The position numbers and the translations under genes were made by a program. Below are positions 33,631-44,526 of a DNA stretch of 64,000 nucleotides, in pieces. Below the pieces are notes generated by a model. It was given only the letters and a program-made list of their open reading frames with translations, made no database searches and was not told the origin of the DNA. Origin of the DNA: Lampris incognitus (Eukaryota > Chordata > Actinopteri > Lampriformes > Lampridae); the NCBI RefSeq assembly GCF_029633865.1, contig NC_079211.1:7064154-7128153 (forward strand). Reading direction: 5' to 3'. The stretch's first letter is position 1. Every line of letters begins with the position of its first letter.

Positions 33631-34231
33631 TGCCCCTTTTCCACTGGTACCGGCTTGACTCAACTCAACTCTACTCACTTTTTTTCGGTTTTCCATTGGG
33701 CAAATGTTAAGGATAGTACCTGGTACCAGGTACTTTTTTTTGGTACCACCTCCGTCGAGGTTCCAAGCGAGCTGAGCCGACACTAAAAGGTGACATGAAA
33801 ATACCGCTACATCCATCCATCCATTATCCAACCCGCTTACTCTGCTCTCAGGGTCACGAGGATGCTGGAGCCAATCCCAGCAGTCACCGGGCAGCAGGCG
33901 GGGAGACACCCTGGACAGGCCGCCAGGCCATCACAGGGCCAATACTGCTATAAATAAATAAATGAAATGTATTTATATTTATATTTTATTTATTTTATTT
34001 GTTTATTTATAATACCACTATAAATAAATAAATAAAATAGAAATAGAAATATATGTATATTTATTTATATTTATCTAAATGTAAATAAAAAAACTAGTCA
34101 ACATGCCCACAAATGACCAGCGGGGCTTCGCCATGAGGGGATACCATCTGCAGTGGAAAACGAAATCCCAAAAAGTAAAGCGAACAGAGTAGAGTCGAGT
34201 CGAGCCGGCACCATGCGGTGAAAAAGGGGCA
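33631..34231. mobile_element. MITE with long terminal inverted repeats, in the Penelope-like tail
   Basis: The ends TGCCCCTTTTCCACTGGTAC and GTGAAAAAGGGGCA are inverted repeats of about 45 bp, including the GGCTTGACTCAACTC-type inner part. Flanking TTA (33628-33630) and TTC (34232-34234) fit a diverged 3-bp Harbinger-type target duplication. The interior holds a family B tail (33808-33946) and an A/T tetranucleotide run (33948-34095). No transposase. Confidence 0.75.
33808..33946 (-). repeat. SINE family B 3' fragment nested in the MITE
   Basis: Reverse-complement tail (CCATCCATCC) plus about 110 bp of the B body. The 5' part is missing. Confidence 0.8.
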
Positions 34232-34657
34232 TTCGATGAGCGACGAAATCTTTCTCTCAATAAATGTTATGCCCACATGAACTGATTCAACTTTTTGTGA
34301 TTTTCTTACCTGGATTATGGAGCATGTATATAAAGACACCCCTTTTTGTTTGTCTTTTTAGAAGAAAGAAGAAGAAAGCCTTTAAATTTTGCTTTTACTA
34401 CCTTATTTTGCCTTTCTTAACACCTTTTATATTTTATCTGAAGCACTCTGAATTGCCTTGATGCTGAAATGTGCAATAAAACTAAATTTGCCTCATCAAC
34501 ATCCTGTGTGTCCATACTCATGGAGTATATGCTGCATACAGAAGGTAGCACGGTGAGATGTGTGTATCAGTAATTCAAACAATATTTCCAAAGACATAGA
34601 AAGCCCAAATCAATAAGTCCTGCTTGACTCGTAGCTGATATTATAGATTTTCTTTAC
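34232..34657. other. Penelope-like tail continuation, then intergenic
   Basis: 34235-34300 continues the interrupted tail (GATGAGCGACGAAAT). The rest is AT-rich with no recognised feature. Confidence 0.45.
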
Positions 34658-34739
34658 CTTTCCTGCAGCACATTAATCTCGTCCGTTCGCTCTTTGTTTT
34701 CAAGGGCAGAAATCCCCAGGAATGTGGAAGCTGTCATCC
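34658..34739 (-). CDS. Candidate isolated coding exon (unidentified)
   Basis: On the minus strand an 82-nt open segment lies between an acceptor (TACTTGCAG) and a donor (GAAAG then GTAAAGA). It encodes MTASTFLGISALENKER followed by TDEINVLQE, a plausible start of a coiled coil. The base texture differs from nearby repeats. No other exon of the same gene was found, and I do not recognise the protein. A chance open stretch is quite possible. Confidence 0.25.
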
Positions 34740-35102
34740 CTGCAAGTACGGACAGATTTGTCGGTCTATTAATGAACACACAATAAGAAATGACAATGTG
34801 CTGCGATTAGCTTGCCAAACTATCACACACACACTAGGGACTGAGAAACAGAGACAAAGTCATACTGTAGATTGGTGCTATTGCTCGAGACTTCCTTCCC
34901 ATGGAATACTGGGCCTTTATGGACACTGTGTGGACTACATTGAATTGAAGAGCGTATTAGGTTTCGACATACGTGTGACCAATTATTATTTGACTGCATT
35001 CCAATATGAAATTAGTCTCCACTGTTCCTAGTTTACAAAGGACACTGCATGTACTCCACAGGAAAATCTATCAAAAGTATTACTGCTTTATGTGTGTTTG
35101 TA
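34740..35102. other. Intergenic
   Basis: Nothing recognised. Confidence 0.4.
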
Positions 35103-35375
35103 TTGGCCCTATGATGGTCTGGCGGCCTGTCCAGGGTGTCTCCCCGCCTGCCGCCCAACGACCGCTGGGATAGGCTCCAGCATCCCTGCCACCCTGAGAG
35201 CAGGCTTAGTGGTTTGGATAATGGATGGATGTTTTACATCAAACTAATGATGTAATGATAAACTGATGGCCTGGCGGCCTGTCCAGGGTGTCTCCCCGCC
35301 TGCCACCCAGTGACTGCTGGGATAGGCTCCAGCATCCTGCGACCCCGAGTGGGATAAGCGGCTTGGATAATGGAT
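35103..35375 (+). repeat. Two tandem SINE family B 3' fragments
   Basis: 35103-35232 and 35265-35375 each carry the last 110-130 bp of family B with a short GGATGGATG end. Both are followed by a similar TTT...CATCAAAC sequence, so the second looks like a local duplication of the first with its flank. Confidence 0.75.
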
Positions 35376-35912
35376 GGATGTTTATCTTGCATCAAACGAA
35401 GGCCTACCTCTGAGATTCATAGCTGGACAGTGATGGGGAGGAGGTGGCTGGGGGTTCCCCCCTGGCCTCATGGGGGGTGATGCCAACGGACCCTTTGTGT
35501 ACCTTTCATAACTGTAACAAAAAGGATGGAAGCTGTAATTACGTACCCACCGGGGAGGGAGTCTTTTTTTCTTAATGAAAATACATGCATTAATTAAAAT
35601 ATTTACAAAGACATATACTTAATCATTAGAACAAGAAGAAAACACAAGATACAAGGCATTCAACTAAAGTTGAAAAAACAGATAGGCAAGATAGAAAATA
35701 GTACCTGTAGGCTTTGGCATGGAGCCCAGCCTACAGACCCCCCCCCCCCCACCAAATCAAGGAAATCGAACAAAAAAACATACATATACCGTCCTCAATA
35801 CATCTTACCCCTACACACCAAGATCTAATACCACCCTCCCTTTTTCCCCAATCACAATAAAAGTGCTCCCCGCCACAAATCCACTAACAAACTCTTCCTC
35901 CCTGACATAACG
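35376..35912. other. Intergenic
   Basis: AT- and C-rich sequence with poly-C at 35740-35750. No gene recognised. Confidence 0.4.
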
Positions 35913-36024
35913 CCATCCATCCGCTATCCGAACCGCTCATCCTGCTCTCGGGGTCGCGAGGATGCTGCTATCCCAGCAGTCACTGGGCGGCAGGCGGGGA
36001 GACACCCTGGACAGGCCGCCAGGA
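35913..36024 (-). repeat. SINE family B 3' fragment
   Basis: CCATCCATCCGC start and conserved B body, with a small internal deletion at GATGCTGCTATCCC. Confidence 0.75.
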
Positions 36025-36490
36025 GATGACTGACTATACATGTATACAACATATTAACATCTCTCTCCAGTATACTCTTAAAAACACTCCACACCTCCGC
36101 TCTCCTCTTTTCGTAACAGGCCTTCCTTTCACTTTGCCAGTCACCCCAAACCAACCACAATTCTCTCCATCCCCTTCTCTCGCCAAACCCACCTCTCCAA
36201 CGTCTACTTGTCAATTCAGGGCAGGCAGGGTAAACTCAACCCTTGAGCTGGTGCTGGGTTGGCGGTGGGGTGTTTGAGTGATCGGAGAGACGTTACAGTT
36301 CCCTGCTTTGTCAAAACGATGCCATTATTAGCAATGCTAGCTAGCTCGCTGACGTTACGTAACACTCATTAGCGCCGGAACGTTCCAGGCCCGCGTTCAG
36401 AAACCGTTACCAAAATAATTACAGAAATACAAAGAAATGTCCACATTTCCAAGACAATAATCCATTATTTAGGTAGAATAAATTCAATAG
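36025..36490. other. Intergenic between SINE B fragment and TRIM
   Basis: No feature recognised. It contains GCTAGCTAGC-type short palindromes near 36338. Confidence 0.4.
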
Positions 36491-36835
36491 TGTAACCGGT
36501 TATCTTCTTGCTCGGTGCGGGATTCGATACGGGGTGTATTGCACCACAAGGCGACGTCACTAACCGCTCGGCTAAAGCGTCAGACCCGTTAGCTAGGGGC
36601 TAACGTGTCTTATTAGTAGTTTACAGTCGTCACCCTCCCCGGAAGCGCGGCCTCGCGCTTTGTTCTTCCCGCGCTCCGAAAAGACTTCTGAGGATCTGCA
36701 CACTTCCGGATCCCACCGCTGCCACCAATGTAACCGGTTATTTTCTTGCCCGGTGCGGGATTCGATACGAGGTGTACTGCGCCACAAGGCGACGTCACTA
36801 ACCCCTCGACTAGAAGGTCTTATTAGTAGTTTATA
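36491..36835 (-). mobile_element. TRIM-type LTR element, copy 2, LTR-internal-LTR
   Basis: On the minus strand: 5' LTR 36835-36729 (107 bp, with a 28-bp internal deletion and TG mutated to TA), internal domain 36728-36626 (103 bp), and a complete 3' LTR 36625-36491 (135 bp, TGT...ACA). The primer-binding site for tRNA-Leu follows the 5' LTR directly (plus strand ATCCCACCGCTGCCACCA at 36710-36727). The purine tract GGGGAGGG precedes the 3' LTR. The internal domain can fold (CCGGAAG with CTTCCGG). No clear target duplication. Confidence 0.9.
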
Positions 36836-37261
36836 ATAACAATGTAGACTCGTCCAAGTGGTTTACAAATACCAACCTTTCCAAGGGCCGTAAGGCGACA
36901 CCCTCAGCGCGGGAAGGAAGTGCTGTGGCAGGTGGCCGTGTGACACCTTTGACCCTGTTTACACCCGGTTTTAAAATGCTTTTTGGGCGATCAGCTCACA
37001 AGTGGACAGCGAGACACATCCCCGTTTACACCCGTGTCTATCATGCGTCTCCAAATGCGTCCTGCTGACCACTTGTGATCAGATTTCATTACTCCGAAGA
37101 AGAAGAAGAAGAAGATTTCCTGTTACGTTCTCGTCGGGGACGCATCAGGCCGCATTAGCGTTTACACTACAAAAGACATGTGGGCAAATGCGTCCCAGAC
37201 CACCTCGGCAAATGGTTTTAGTAGCCGGTTCACAAAACGTTTGGGTGGTTATTTACACTTG
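36836..37261. other. Intergenic
   Basis: Unique sequence with (GAA)n at 37096-37114. Nothing recognised. Confidence 0.4.
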
Positions 37262-37396
37262 TGTAAACTACTAATAAGACACGTTAGCCCCTAGCTAACG
37301 GGTCTGACCCTTTAGCCGAGCGGTTAGTGATGTCGCCTTGTGGTGCAGTACACCCCGTATCGAATCCCGCACCGGGCAAGAAAAGAACCGGTTAAA
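37262..37396 (+). mobile_element. Solo LTR of the TRIM family with target duplication
   Basis: A single 135-bp LTR, nearly identical to the 3' LTR at 36491-36625 but in the opposite orientation. It is flanked by ACTTG at 37257-37261 and 37396-37400 (4-5 bp), as expected for LTR integration followed by LTR-LTR recombination. The terminal ACA reads AAA. Confidence 0.88.
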
Positions 37397-37950
37397 CTTG
37401 TATTTAGTGTTGGGTAATAAGGGTTTACCGCTTTAAGAGCGAGATCTGGGGTCGGCCTCTGATTGGTTGGTAGGGAGGGGTGAATGAGGAAGTTGTTGTT
37501 GTGTGGCGCGAACGGTATTGGGAGCTCCGCGCAAGTGAAAGGAAATATTACTACTAAGAACTGTGATATACTGGACCTATGTCAACGTGTTGTGCAGCTG
37601 TGGAGGATTAAATGTGTTTCCAAAGAGACAAGACGGTGTCCTCGCCATTTTCAGACGAAGTGAACTATTGAACTGTGTTGGGTTGTACTCCGGAGTTTAG
37701 CTAGCTAGCTAGCTAGTACAGTGACGGACAGCGCCAGAGAACTTCGGCCCTGGACCCCAAATAAATTCGGTTCCCCTGTAGCTTCCGGTGAAGGTAGCCA
37801 GAAGACGGAGACAGGACAAGTAACAGTAAGCATAAAATATTTTAATACACTTAACTACACATTGTGCCAAGCACAAATGTTACGGGTGAGTGCGGTGTCA
37901 AGGAAATGCCATTCAGGTAAACTGATGCCCTAGAACCCGCTAATAAACAG
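37397..37950. other. Unassigned sequence with (GCTA)n run
   Basis: Contains (GCTA)n at 37699-37717. The texture, ending near GTTACAGTGGCGGAC (37962-37976), suggests part of another transposon, but I could not define it. Confidence 0.3.
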
Positions 37951-38480
37951 TTAGCGGAGTGTTACAGTGGCGGACTTTATGATCAAATTACCAAAATAAA
38001 AAAAAACATGGCCAGTCGTGATATAATGCTTCAAATCAAGGGCCGTACATGTCGCCCTTCGCTCATCGATTGCCTCAATCAGATCGTTTTGGGTCTGATT
38101 GGAAAGGCCAGAGAAAACAGCAGACGAGCTTACATGGGTGGCTAAATTCGCATCATACTTTGCAATGAGACGAATGAGTCCAGAGTAGTTGCCCCGGTTC
38201 AAAGAGTCCTTGCCTTCCTCATCGCCCCGACATGCTATTTCTTGCTTAGCTAAATAGCAGGTGGCATCAATCAGTTTGTTTAGGATATCTCTCTTCTCCC
38301 TAACCTTTCGATTGATCATCTCGTTTGCTCATCGAGAGCTAGATCGATACGGCTGGTGCCAAGTGTTTCCAATGCTACTCGACTTCTGATGTGGACCGCG
38401 GCCTTCTCGTGTTTACTGAGCGCCTGTCAGGTTGTTAAGGTGTCCGTAGCCCGCCTGAGTCCACACACTATAATCACCCG
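37951..38480 (-). pseudogene. hAT transposase fragment (ZMYM1/DUF4371-like)
   Basis: On the minus strand: ALSKHEKAAVHIRSRVALE, then after a frameshift NRKVREKRDILNKLIDATC, YLAKQEIACRGDEEGKDSLN, RGNYSGLIRLIAKYDANLAT and SNQTQNDLIEAIDE, matching the central region of ZMYM1-like hAT proteins. It then runs into unrelated sequence. No terminal repeats found. Confidence 0.75.
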
Positions 38481-39089
38481 CTGAAAACAACGGACAGGAG
38501 CAGCAGGAGAGGCGGCTGGTCGCTGCACAGCCACATGGCCATTTCTAGAAACCCCTCACGACCCTTCCCTTTTTACTGGGAAGGCCTTTCAACGCTGGTC
38601 CCGGGCGGCCTTTAGAAAGCAACTCGGTTTTTCCCATGAAATCCAATTTGCGAAACCTCCGAAGGTCGCTGGTGTTTACAGCACTACTGTCCATGTTCAC
38701 TGTAACGTTAAAATTAGCCGACGGTGGTTAGCTAGGAGCTAGCCTACAGGTCCGCTGCGTGAACGTGGACGTGATGACGTTGATAAGGAAAGAGCTGCTG
38801 ATTGGTTTGTAAGCGTGCTCACACTGGGCATGTTAGTAGTGGGCTGAGGGAACAAGTCCAACGCCCATGGTGCGTAATGCATTCTTCTAATGCGTTCCAA
38901 TCCACGCTAGAGAAAACAGAGAGAGAGAGAGAGCGCCAAAAAAAAAAAGCTAAGACAAAATTAATGACTGCTGCTGCACTGGAACCAAAGATGACGACTC
39001 TTCTAATGAAGACAAACAAACGGTTTCTGTTAGCACTTTTATTTTAATATTTCACAGTGTTATTTTTTTCTTTTTTCATTGGGTAAGCC
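38481..39089. other. Intergenic, possible hAT remains
   Basis: No gene recognised. (GA)n at 38919-38933 and poly-A at 38938-38948. Confidence 0.35.
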
Positions 39090-40032
39090 CTGCTTACCTT
39101 GCTTATATGGATGGCACGTCCCCGCTACAAGACCATATCCAAGCAGCAAATGCAAATATTGTTAAGACGTTTAAGGTCCAGGGACCCGCAGCCAACCTCC
39201 CTGCCCACGGCCACAAGAGGAAAATCGACTCCAGATTGAACAGAAGGACAGTGCAAATCGTAGAAAGAGAACCAAGAATGACTGCAGAGATACAAGCTGA
39301 ACTCCAAGGTGAAGGCATGCCAGTTTCTGATCGCACCATCCATCGCTTTTTGAGTGAAAGTGGTCTCCATGGAAGAATACCCAGGCACTTTTGAAAGAAA
39401 AACATAAAAAAGTCAGTCTGGAATTTGCTAAAATGCATATTGACAAGCCACAATGCTTCTGGGAGAATGTCCTTTGGACAGATGAGTCAAAACTGGAGCT
39501 TTTTGGCAAGTCCCATCAGCTCTATGGTCACAGATGGAAAAAAAATTAAGCTTTCAAAGAAGAGAGCAGCATACGTACAGTGAAACATGGAGGAGGCTCG
39601 GTTATGTTTGGGGCTGCTTTGCTGCTCCTGGCACAGGGTGCCTTGAATCTGTGCAATCTCAAGACTATCAAGGCCTTCTGGAGCGACACATACTGCCCGG
39701 TGTCAGAAAGCTCTGTCTCAGTCGCAGGTCACGGGTCCTCCAACAGGATAATGACCCAAAACACACCCAAGAATGGATAAGAACAAAAAAACTGGACTAT
39801 TCTGAAGTGGCCTTGTGTGACTCTTGATCTGAATGCTATCGAACATCTATGGAAAGAGCTGAAACTCCCAGTCCGGAGAAAGGACCCATCAGACCCGAGA
39901 CAGCTGCAGCAGTTTGCTCAGGAAGAGGGCCAACATGCCCGTTACCGGGTGCAGAAGTCTCACTGTGCGCTACAGAAAACGTTTGATTGCAATGATCGTC
40001 TCTGCAGGTTGTGCAACAACATATTAGGTTAA
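39090..40032 (+). pseudogene. Tc1/mariner transposase relic
   Basis: A frameshifted Tc1 transposase: KTFKVQGPAANLPAHGHKRK and RMTAEIQAELQGEGMPVSDR with TIHRFLSESGLHGR (helix-turn-helix half), then KKHKKVSLEFAKMHIDKPQC, FWENVLWTDESKLELFG (first catalytic Asp in WTDE), MFGAALLLLAQGAL, then LDLNAIEHLWKELK (catalytic D/E region). Stops and shifts break it between domains. Terminal inverted repeats were not found. Confidence 0.85.
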
Positions 40033-40269
40033 GGAGCCCATCCTTTTAGCCAAGCCATTTTCATTTGTTTTATTATTTACAATATTATGTTGAAAAATAG
40101 TTAGGATTACTTTCTATTTTGAGATCTAAAGACGTGGACGAGGCGGCAAAGTTAAAAAAAAATGCTTGTAACAAAAGTTTAAACGAAACAAAAAAAAAGC
40201 GAAACACTGAAATTTTCACTTTTCAAACCCATGAAGCCGTGGTTTCTGACAGAACACTGTAACCATGAA
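40033..40269. other. Spacer between Tc1 relic and SINE B
   Basis: AT-rich, possibly the non-coding end of the Tc1 element. Not resolved. Confidence 0.35.
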
Positions 40270-40636
40270 AAATGGGCGGCCCGGCGGCGCAGTGGGTAGC
40301 GCGGTCGCCTCACGGCAAGAAGGTCCTGGGCTCGAGCCCCGCGGTAGTCCATCCTTGGGGGTCGTCCCGGGTCGTCGTTTGTGTGGAGTTTGCATGTTCT
40401 CCTCGTGTCTGCGTGGGTTTCCTCCGGGGGGTCTAGTTTCCTCCCACAGTCCAAAGACATGGAGGTCAGGTGACTCACCCGTACTAAAGTGTCCCTAGGT
40501 GTGTGTGTGGGTGGGGGCCTGTGATGGCCTGGTGGCCTGTCCAGGGTGTCTCCCCGCCTGCCACCCAATGGCTGCTGGGATAGGCTGCAGCATCCCCACG
40601 GCCCTGAGAGCAGGATAAGCAGTTTGGATAATGGAT
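40270..40636 (+). repeat. SINE family B, full length
   Basis: Head GGGCGGCCCGGCGGCGCAGT with B-box-like GGGCTCGAGCCCC, complete body, and an AATGGATGGAT tail that passes into the long microsatellite. Confidence 0.9.
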
Positions 40637-41242
<606 letters not shown>

Positions 41243-41270
41243 AATATTATGTTGAGTAAAAAAAAGCAAT

Positions 41271-41317
41271 TTTCAAGTTTATTCCATATTTCTGTGAAAT
41301 ATGGAATAAACTTGAAA
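41271..41317. repeat. Perfect 21-bp hairpin
   Basis: Arms 41271-41291 and 41297-41317 are perfectly complementary with a 5-nt CTGTG loop. A partial third copy of the arm (TTTCAAGTTTATTGCAGAG) lies at 41330-41348. Confidence 0.9.
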
Positions 41318-41407
41318 CTGCTTCTGTCAGTTTCAAGTTTATTGCAGAGAAAATAGTGCATTGTGTGGTTTTTTGTACTTTTTGTGTGGAGGGCTGCCGA
41401 CAAATGT

Positions 41408-41438
<31 letters not shown>

Positions 41439-41818
41439 TGTGTGTGTGTAACTCTGGACCTGCGTCACGGAGGAGCAGCTGGCTGATTTACAGACCCACA
41501 GAATGTGTATTTGGGGGATCTTGTACTGCAAATGAGTTGTGTTTTTTCGGGGCAACACAAAGGCGACCAAAGACCTTCTTCTTCTTCTTCTCCTTCTTGT
41601 TTTGCTGGCGTATCGGTGTCCTCCCTCCCAGCTCCACTCATGGCTGGGCAGGAAGGAGGGTGGAGGGAGCTCTGCGAGGTGGTGCGACCAGCGAAAACAG
41701 GCGTCTGGTTGGGACGGGGGGCCGCGCTCCGTCCCTTTCTGCCTCTTTACACCCCGTCGATTAGGATCTGCTCGCCTGACACCGGCTCCTGGAGGCAAAC
41801 AGCTCGAGTTCCAGGACT
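41318..41818. other. Intergenic with (GT)n run
   Basis: (GT)n at 41407-41450 and a (CTT)n run at 41576-41600. No gene recognised. Confidence 0.5.
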
Positions 41819-42266
41819 CTATTATTCAAAGAGGGGCCAAGAAAAACCTTCTACCCCCCCACACCACCACCACCTCCACCACCTCCACCACCTCTGTCTA
41901 TTTTAACTAAACTATCTATTATTACGGTGACAAGCCTTCATTTCAATGACCAAATAAAAGCGGTTTGTTCAAGTGTGCTGTACTAACTATCGGTGAGTAC
42001 ACTCTCCGTTTACTTTCTAAGTACTTACCAGAGATATACTGAACAAAAGTATACTCACAAGTATACTACCAGTACATTGATACTAAACATATTAAACTTG
42101 AAATATACTTAAGTGTACTTAGCAAAATGAACTCCAAGTATACTTTTTTTGGTAAGGGTATTATTACAAGAGGGGCCAAGAAAAACGTTCTACTCCCCCC
42201 CGCCCCCAAAAAAACCCACCTCCACCCCCCAACACCACCACCTCCACCACCTCTGTCTATTTTAAC

Positions 42267-42600
42267 CATCCATCCATTCCATTATCCGAGCCACTTATCC
42301 TGCTCTCAGGGTGACGGGGATGCTGCAGCCTATCCCAGCAGCCATTGGGCAGCAGGTGGGGAGACACCCTGGACAGGCCCCCCCCCCCCCCACCCCACAT
42401 TCATCACCTGACCTACATGTGTTTGGACTGTGGGAGGAAACCGGAGCCCCCGGAGGAAACCCACGCAGACACGGGGAGAACATGCAAACTCCACACAGAG
42501 GACGACCCGGGACGACCCCCCCCAAGGTTGGACTACCCCGGGGGCTCGAACCCAGGGCCTTCTTGCTGTGAGGCGACCGCGCTAACCACCATGCCGCCCC
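42267..42600 (-). repeat. SINE family B
   Basis: CCATCCATTCC tail, complete body, and head near 42600 (plus-strand GCTAACCACCATGCCGCC). The B box on minus is GGGTTCGAGCCCC. Confidence 0.9.
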
Positions 42601-42603
42601 CAG

Positions 42604-42698
42604 TTCGCCCTTTAGTGGGTCGGACCCTTTAGCTGACTCGTTACGGCAGTCGCCCCGTGGCGGGGGTAACCCGGGTGGGCGTCCCGGCTGCCCCCTAC
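42604..42698 (+). repeat. tRNA-like D-family fragment
   Basis: GGGTCGGACCCTTTAGCTGA followed by CCCGGGTGGGCGTCCCGGCT resembles the tRNA-like block of the units at 26.6-28.0 kb and 59.94 kb. Both ends are short. Confidence 0.6.
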
Positions 42699-42745
42699 CT
42701 GTTATTACGGTGACAAGCCCTAAGTCTAATGGCCAAATCTGTCCC

Positions 42746-44212
42746 AGGCAAACGCCGTGTGATCCACGACACGTAACGGTGAGAGGTGTGTGTGTGGTCG
42801 CCGGGTCCTGCAGAACCGGTACCGCGCTGTCCTCTCCGCATCACAGAGCTCCGTTCTGCACACGGGCCCCCGAGCGGAGTCAAAATATATGCAAATGGTT
42901 TCCGTGCACGCGGCGACTTTTATCTCGCAGCCACTGAAGCGTCATGACGCCCAACTGGCAACGTGACTTTAAATGGGGTGGAGGAAGGCTTACATCTGAG
43001 AGAGAGAGGGGGGGGGGGGAGAGAGAGGGGGGGTGTTTTGGGGCCTTTTCCGTCACTGCAGTATGGCGCCCCCTGTTGAAACGCTGGTCTCTCTACAGCT
43101 GGCTTTGTTATGGAGGGTATGAAGACTCGAGGATGAAGAGCAGGGTTATTGCTTTGGGGAGGTTTTCTTCCTGCTCTGCAGTCTGTCAGGCAGCACGTGG
43201 TGGTTCACGCGGAGTATTTTGGGTGTTTTTAAGATGTTGGATGCAACGTTTGTTTGTTTGTTTGTTTGTTTGTTTGTTTGTCACCACACTAAACCTGGCC
43301 TGCGTTGTGACACGTGACAGACGAGGAACTCTCTAGAAAGCGTGTGTTCGGTTTCTTGTTGCAGCTCCTCGAGACTCTACATGAATTCATTCTTACCAAC
43401 CATCTTGACTGGCCTCCAGCTGGTGGAGTAAAGCATCCTGACGAGAACAGGAAAGACCAGAAAGTGAACAAGTCAACCTGAAAACCAGACCCTCCTTGTT
43501 CATCTATTGGAAGGGCGAAGCCTTCTGCTGTTGCGCGCCACAGGGGCACATAAACCACGAACAGCACCTTCATGGAGGCGCGTTTACGCTGATCCCCGAA
43601 GCCCTCCGCCTCCTTTAAAGGTGGAGACGCTCATTTAAACCGTTACTCGGTCTGTGCCGCGTGTCCTTAAGGACTCTTCACCCGCGGACGAAGTTAGGAA
43701 ACCTCAGGGAGATGGAGATGGTCTTGCCTAACAGGGACCAGATCCAGGGACCAGAGCACATTTCTCAGTCACGAGTTGCGCCGCTGTGGGTTGGCGCTCC
43801 CGCAGCAGCCCGGGTGGGGGTGCGGCATCTCCTCTCCTCCGTGCTGGGTGTCGTAGCGGAACAATGGCACTGGAAAACAGCGCATACGGGGTTCATAGCA
43901 CGTTGGCGTTATTAACATGAGCCAACCGCGATGTCCCGAGCGCGCGGAAGGCGCAGTGAACAGGAAGCGCGTCGTCCCGACCGGAACTGCTCCCGAAATG
44001 ATTCGGCGAGGTTCTGCGAGCCGTCTCGTTCTCCTCGGCGCACTTTCTGAAATCGATGGATTTGCCGACGAGAAGGCGTCTTCACCCCGCCGACGTCGGT
44101 CGAGCGCGTAACGGCGCGTCGTTCAGATTCGCCGCTAGGAAGCGTCGTCTTGGGTACGCGTACCTTCGGAGAAAGAGAAGCCGCTTTCCACAAACCATCA
44201 CAAACTTGGTTA
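42746..44212. other. Intergenic upstream of nanos1, CpG-rich
   Basis: No gene recognised. (TTTG)n at 43248-43280 and G-rich runs at 43010-43032. From about 43600 CpG density rises towards nanos1. Confidence 0.5.
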
Positions 44213-44286
44213 GGAGGGAGAGGGAGCGAGAGAGAGAGAGAGAGAGGGAGCGAGAGAGGGAGCGAGAGGGAGGGAGGGGGAGGGGG

Positions 44287-44317
<31 letters not shown>

Positions 44318-44318
44318 C
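44213..44318 (+). repeat. GA-rich polypurine tract upstream of nanos1
   Basis: About 100 nt of GAGA/GGGAG sequence, 210-310 bp upstream of the nanos1 start codon, within the CpG-rich 5' region. It could be in the promoter or the 5' UTR; the transcription start is not identifiable by eye. Confidence 0.7.
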
Positions 44319-44526
44319 CCGCCCTCTCCGCTGCCTCTCCCGTGGTCGTTAAAACCAGGCGCTCCTACACGGCAGGAACACTGGACACACCGCGCTGCGA
44401 CGGAGAACCAGCCTGGAACCGAACTCCCGACGAAAACAAAACACAAGAAACCCCCCCCCCCCAACAAAACTACTTCAGGGATTACGCTGGCTCTCTTCCT
44501 AGCTGTGACGGAGAAGACGAGCGGCC

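Larger units (their letters stand above)
41819..42745 (+). repeat. Local duplication, second copy carrying SINE insertions
   Basis: Block 1 (GAGGGGCCAAGAAAAACCTT through a (CCA)n run to CTGTCTATTTTAAC) occurs at 41830-41907 and 42168-42265. Block 2 (TTATTACGGTGACAAGCC) occurs at 41918-41935 and 42700-42717. The blocks are almost adjacent in the first copy but separated in the second by 42266-42698, which holds a SINE and a tRNA-like fragment. Confidence 0.8.

Noticed and set aside
41271-41317. A microRNA precursor
   Set aside because: A hairpin of 47 nt with 21-bp arms is too short for a vertebrate pre-miRNA.
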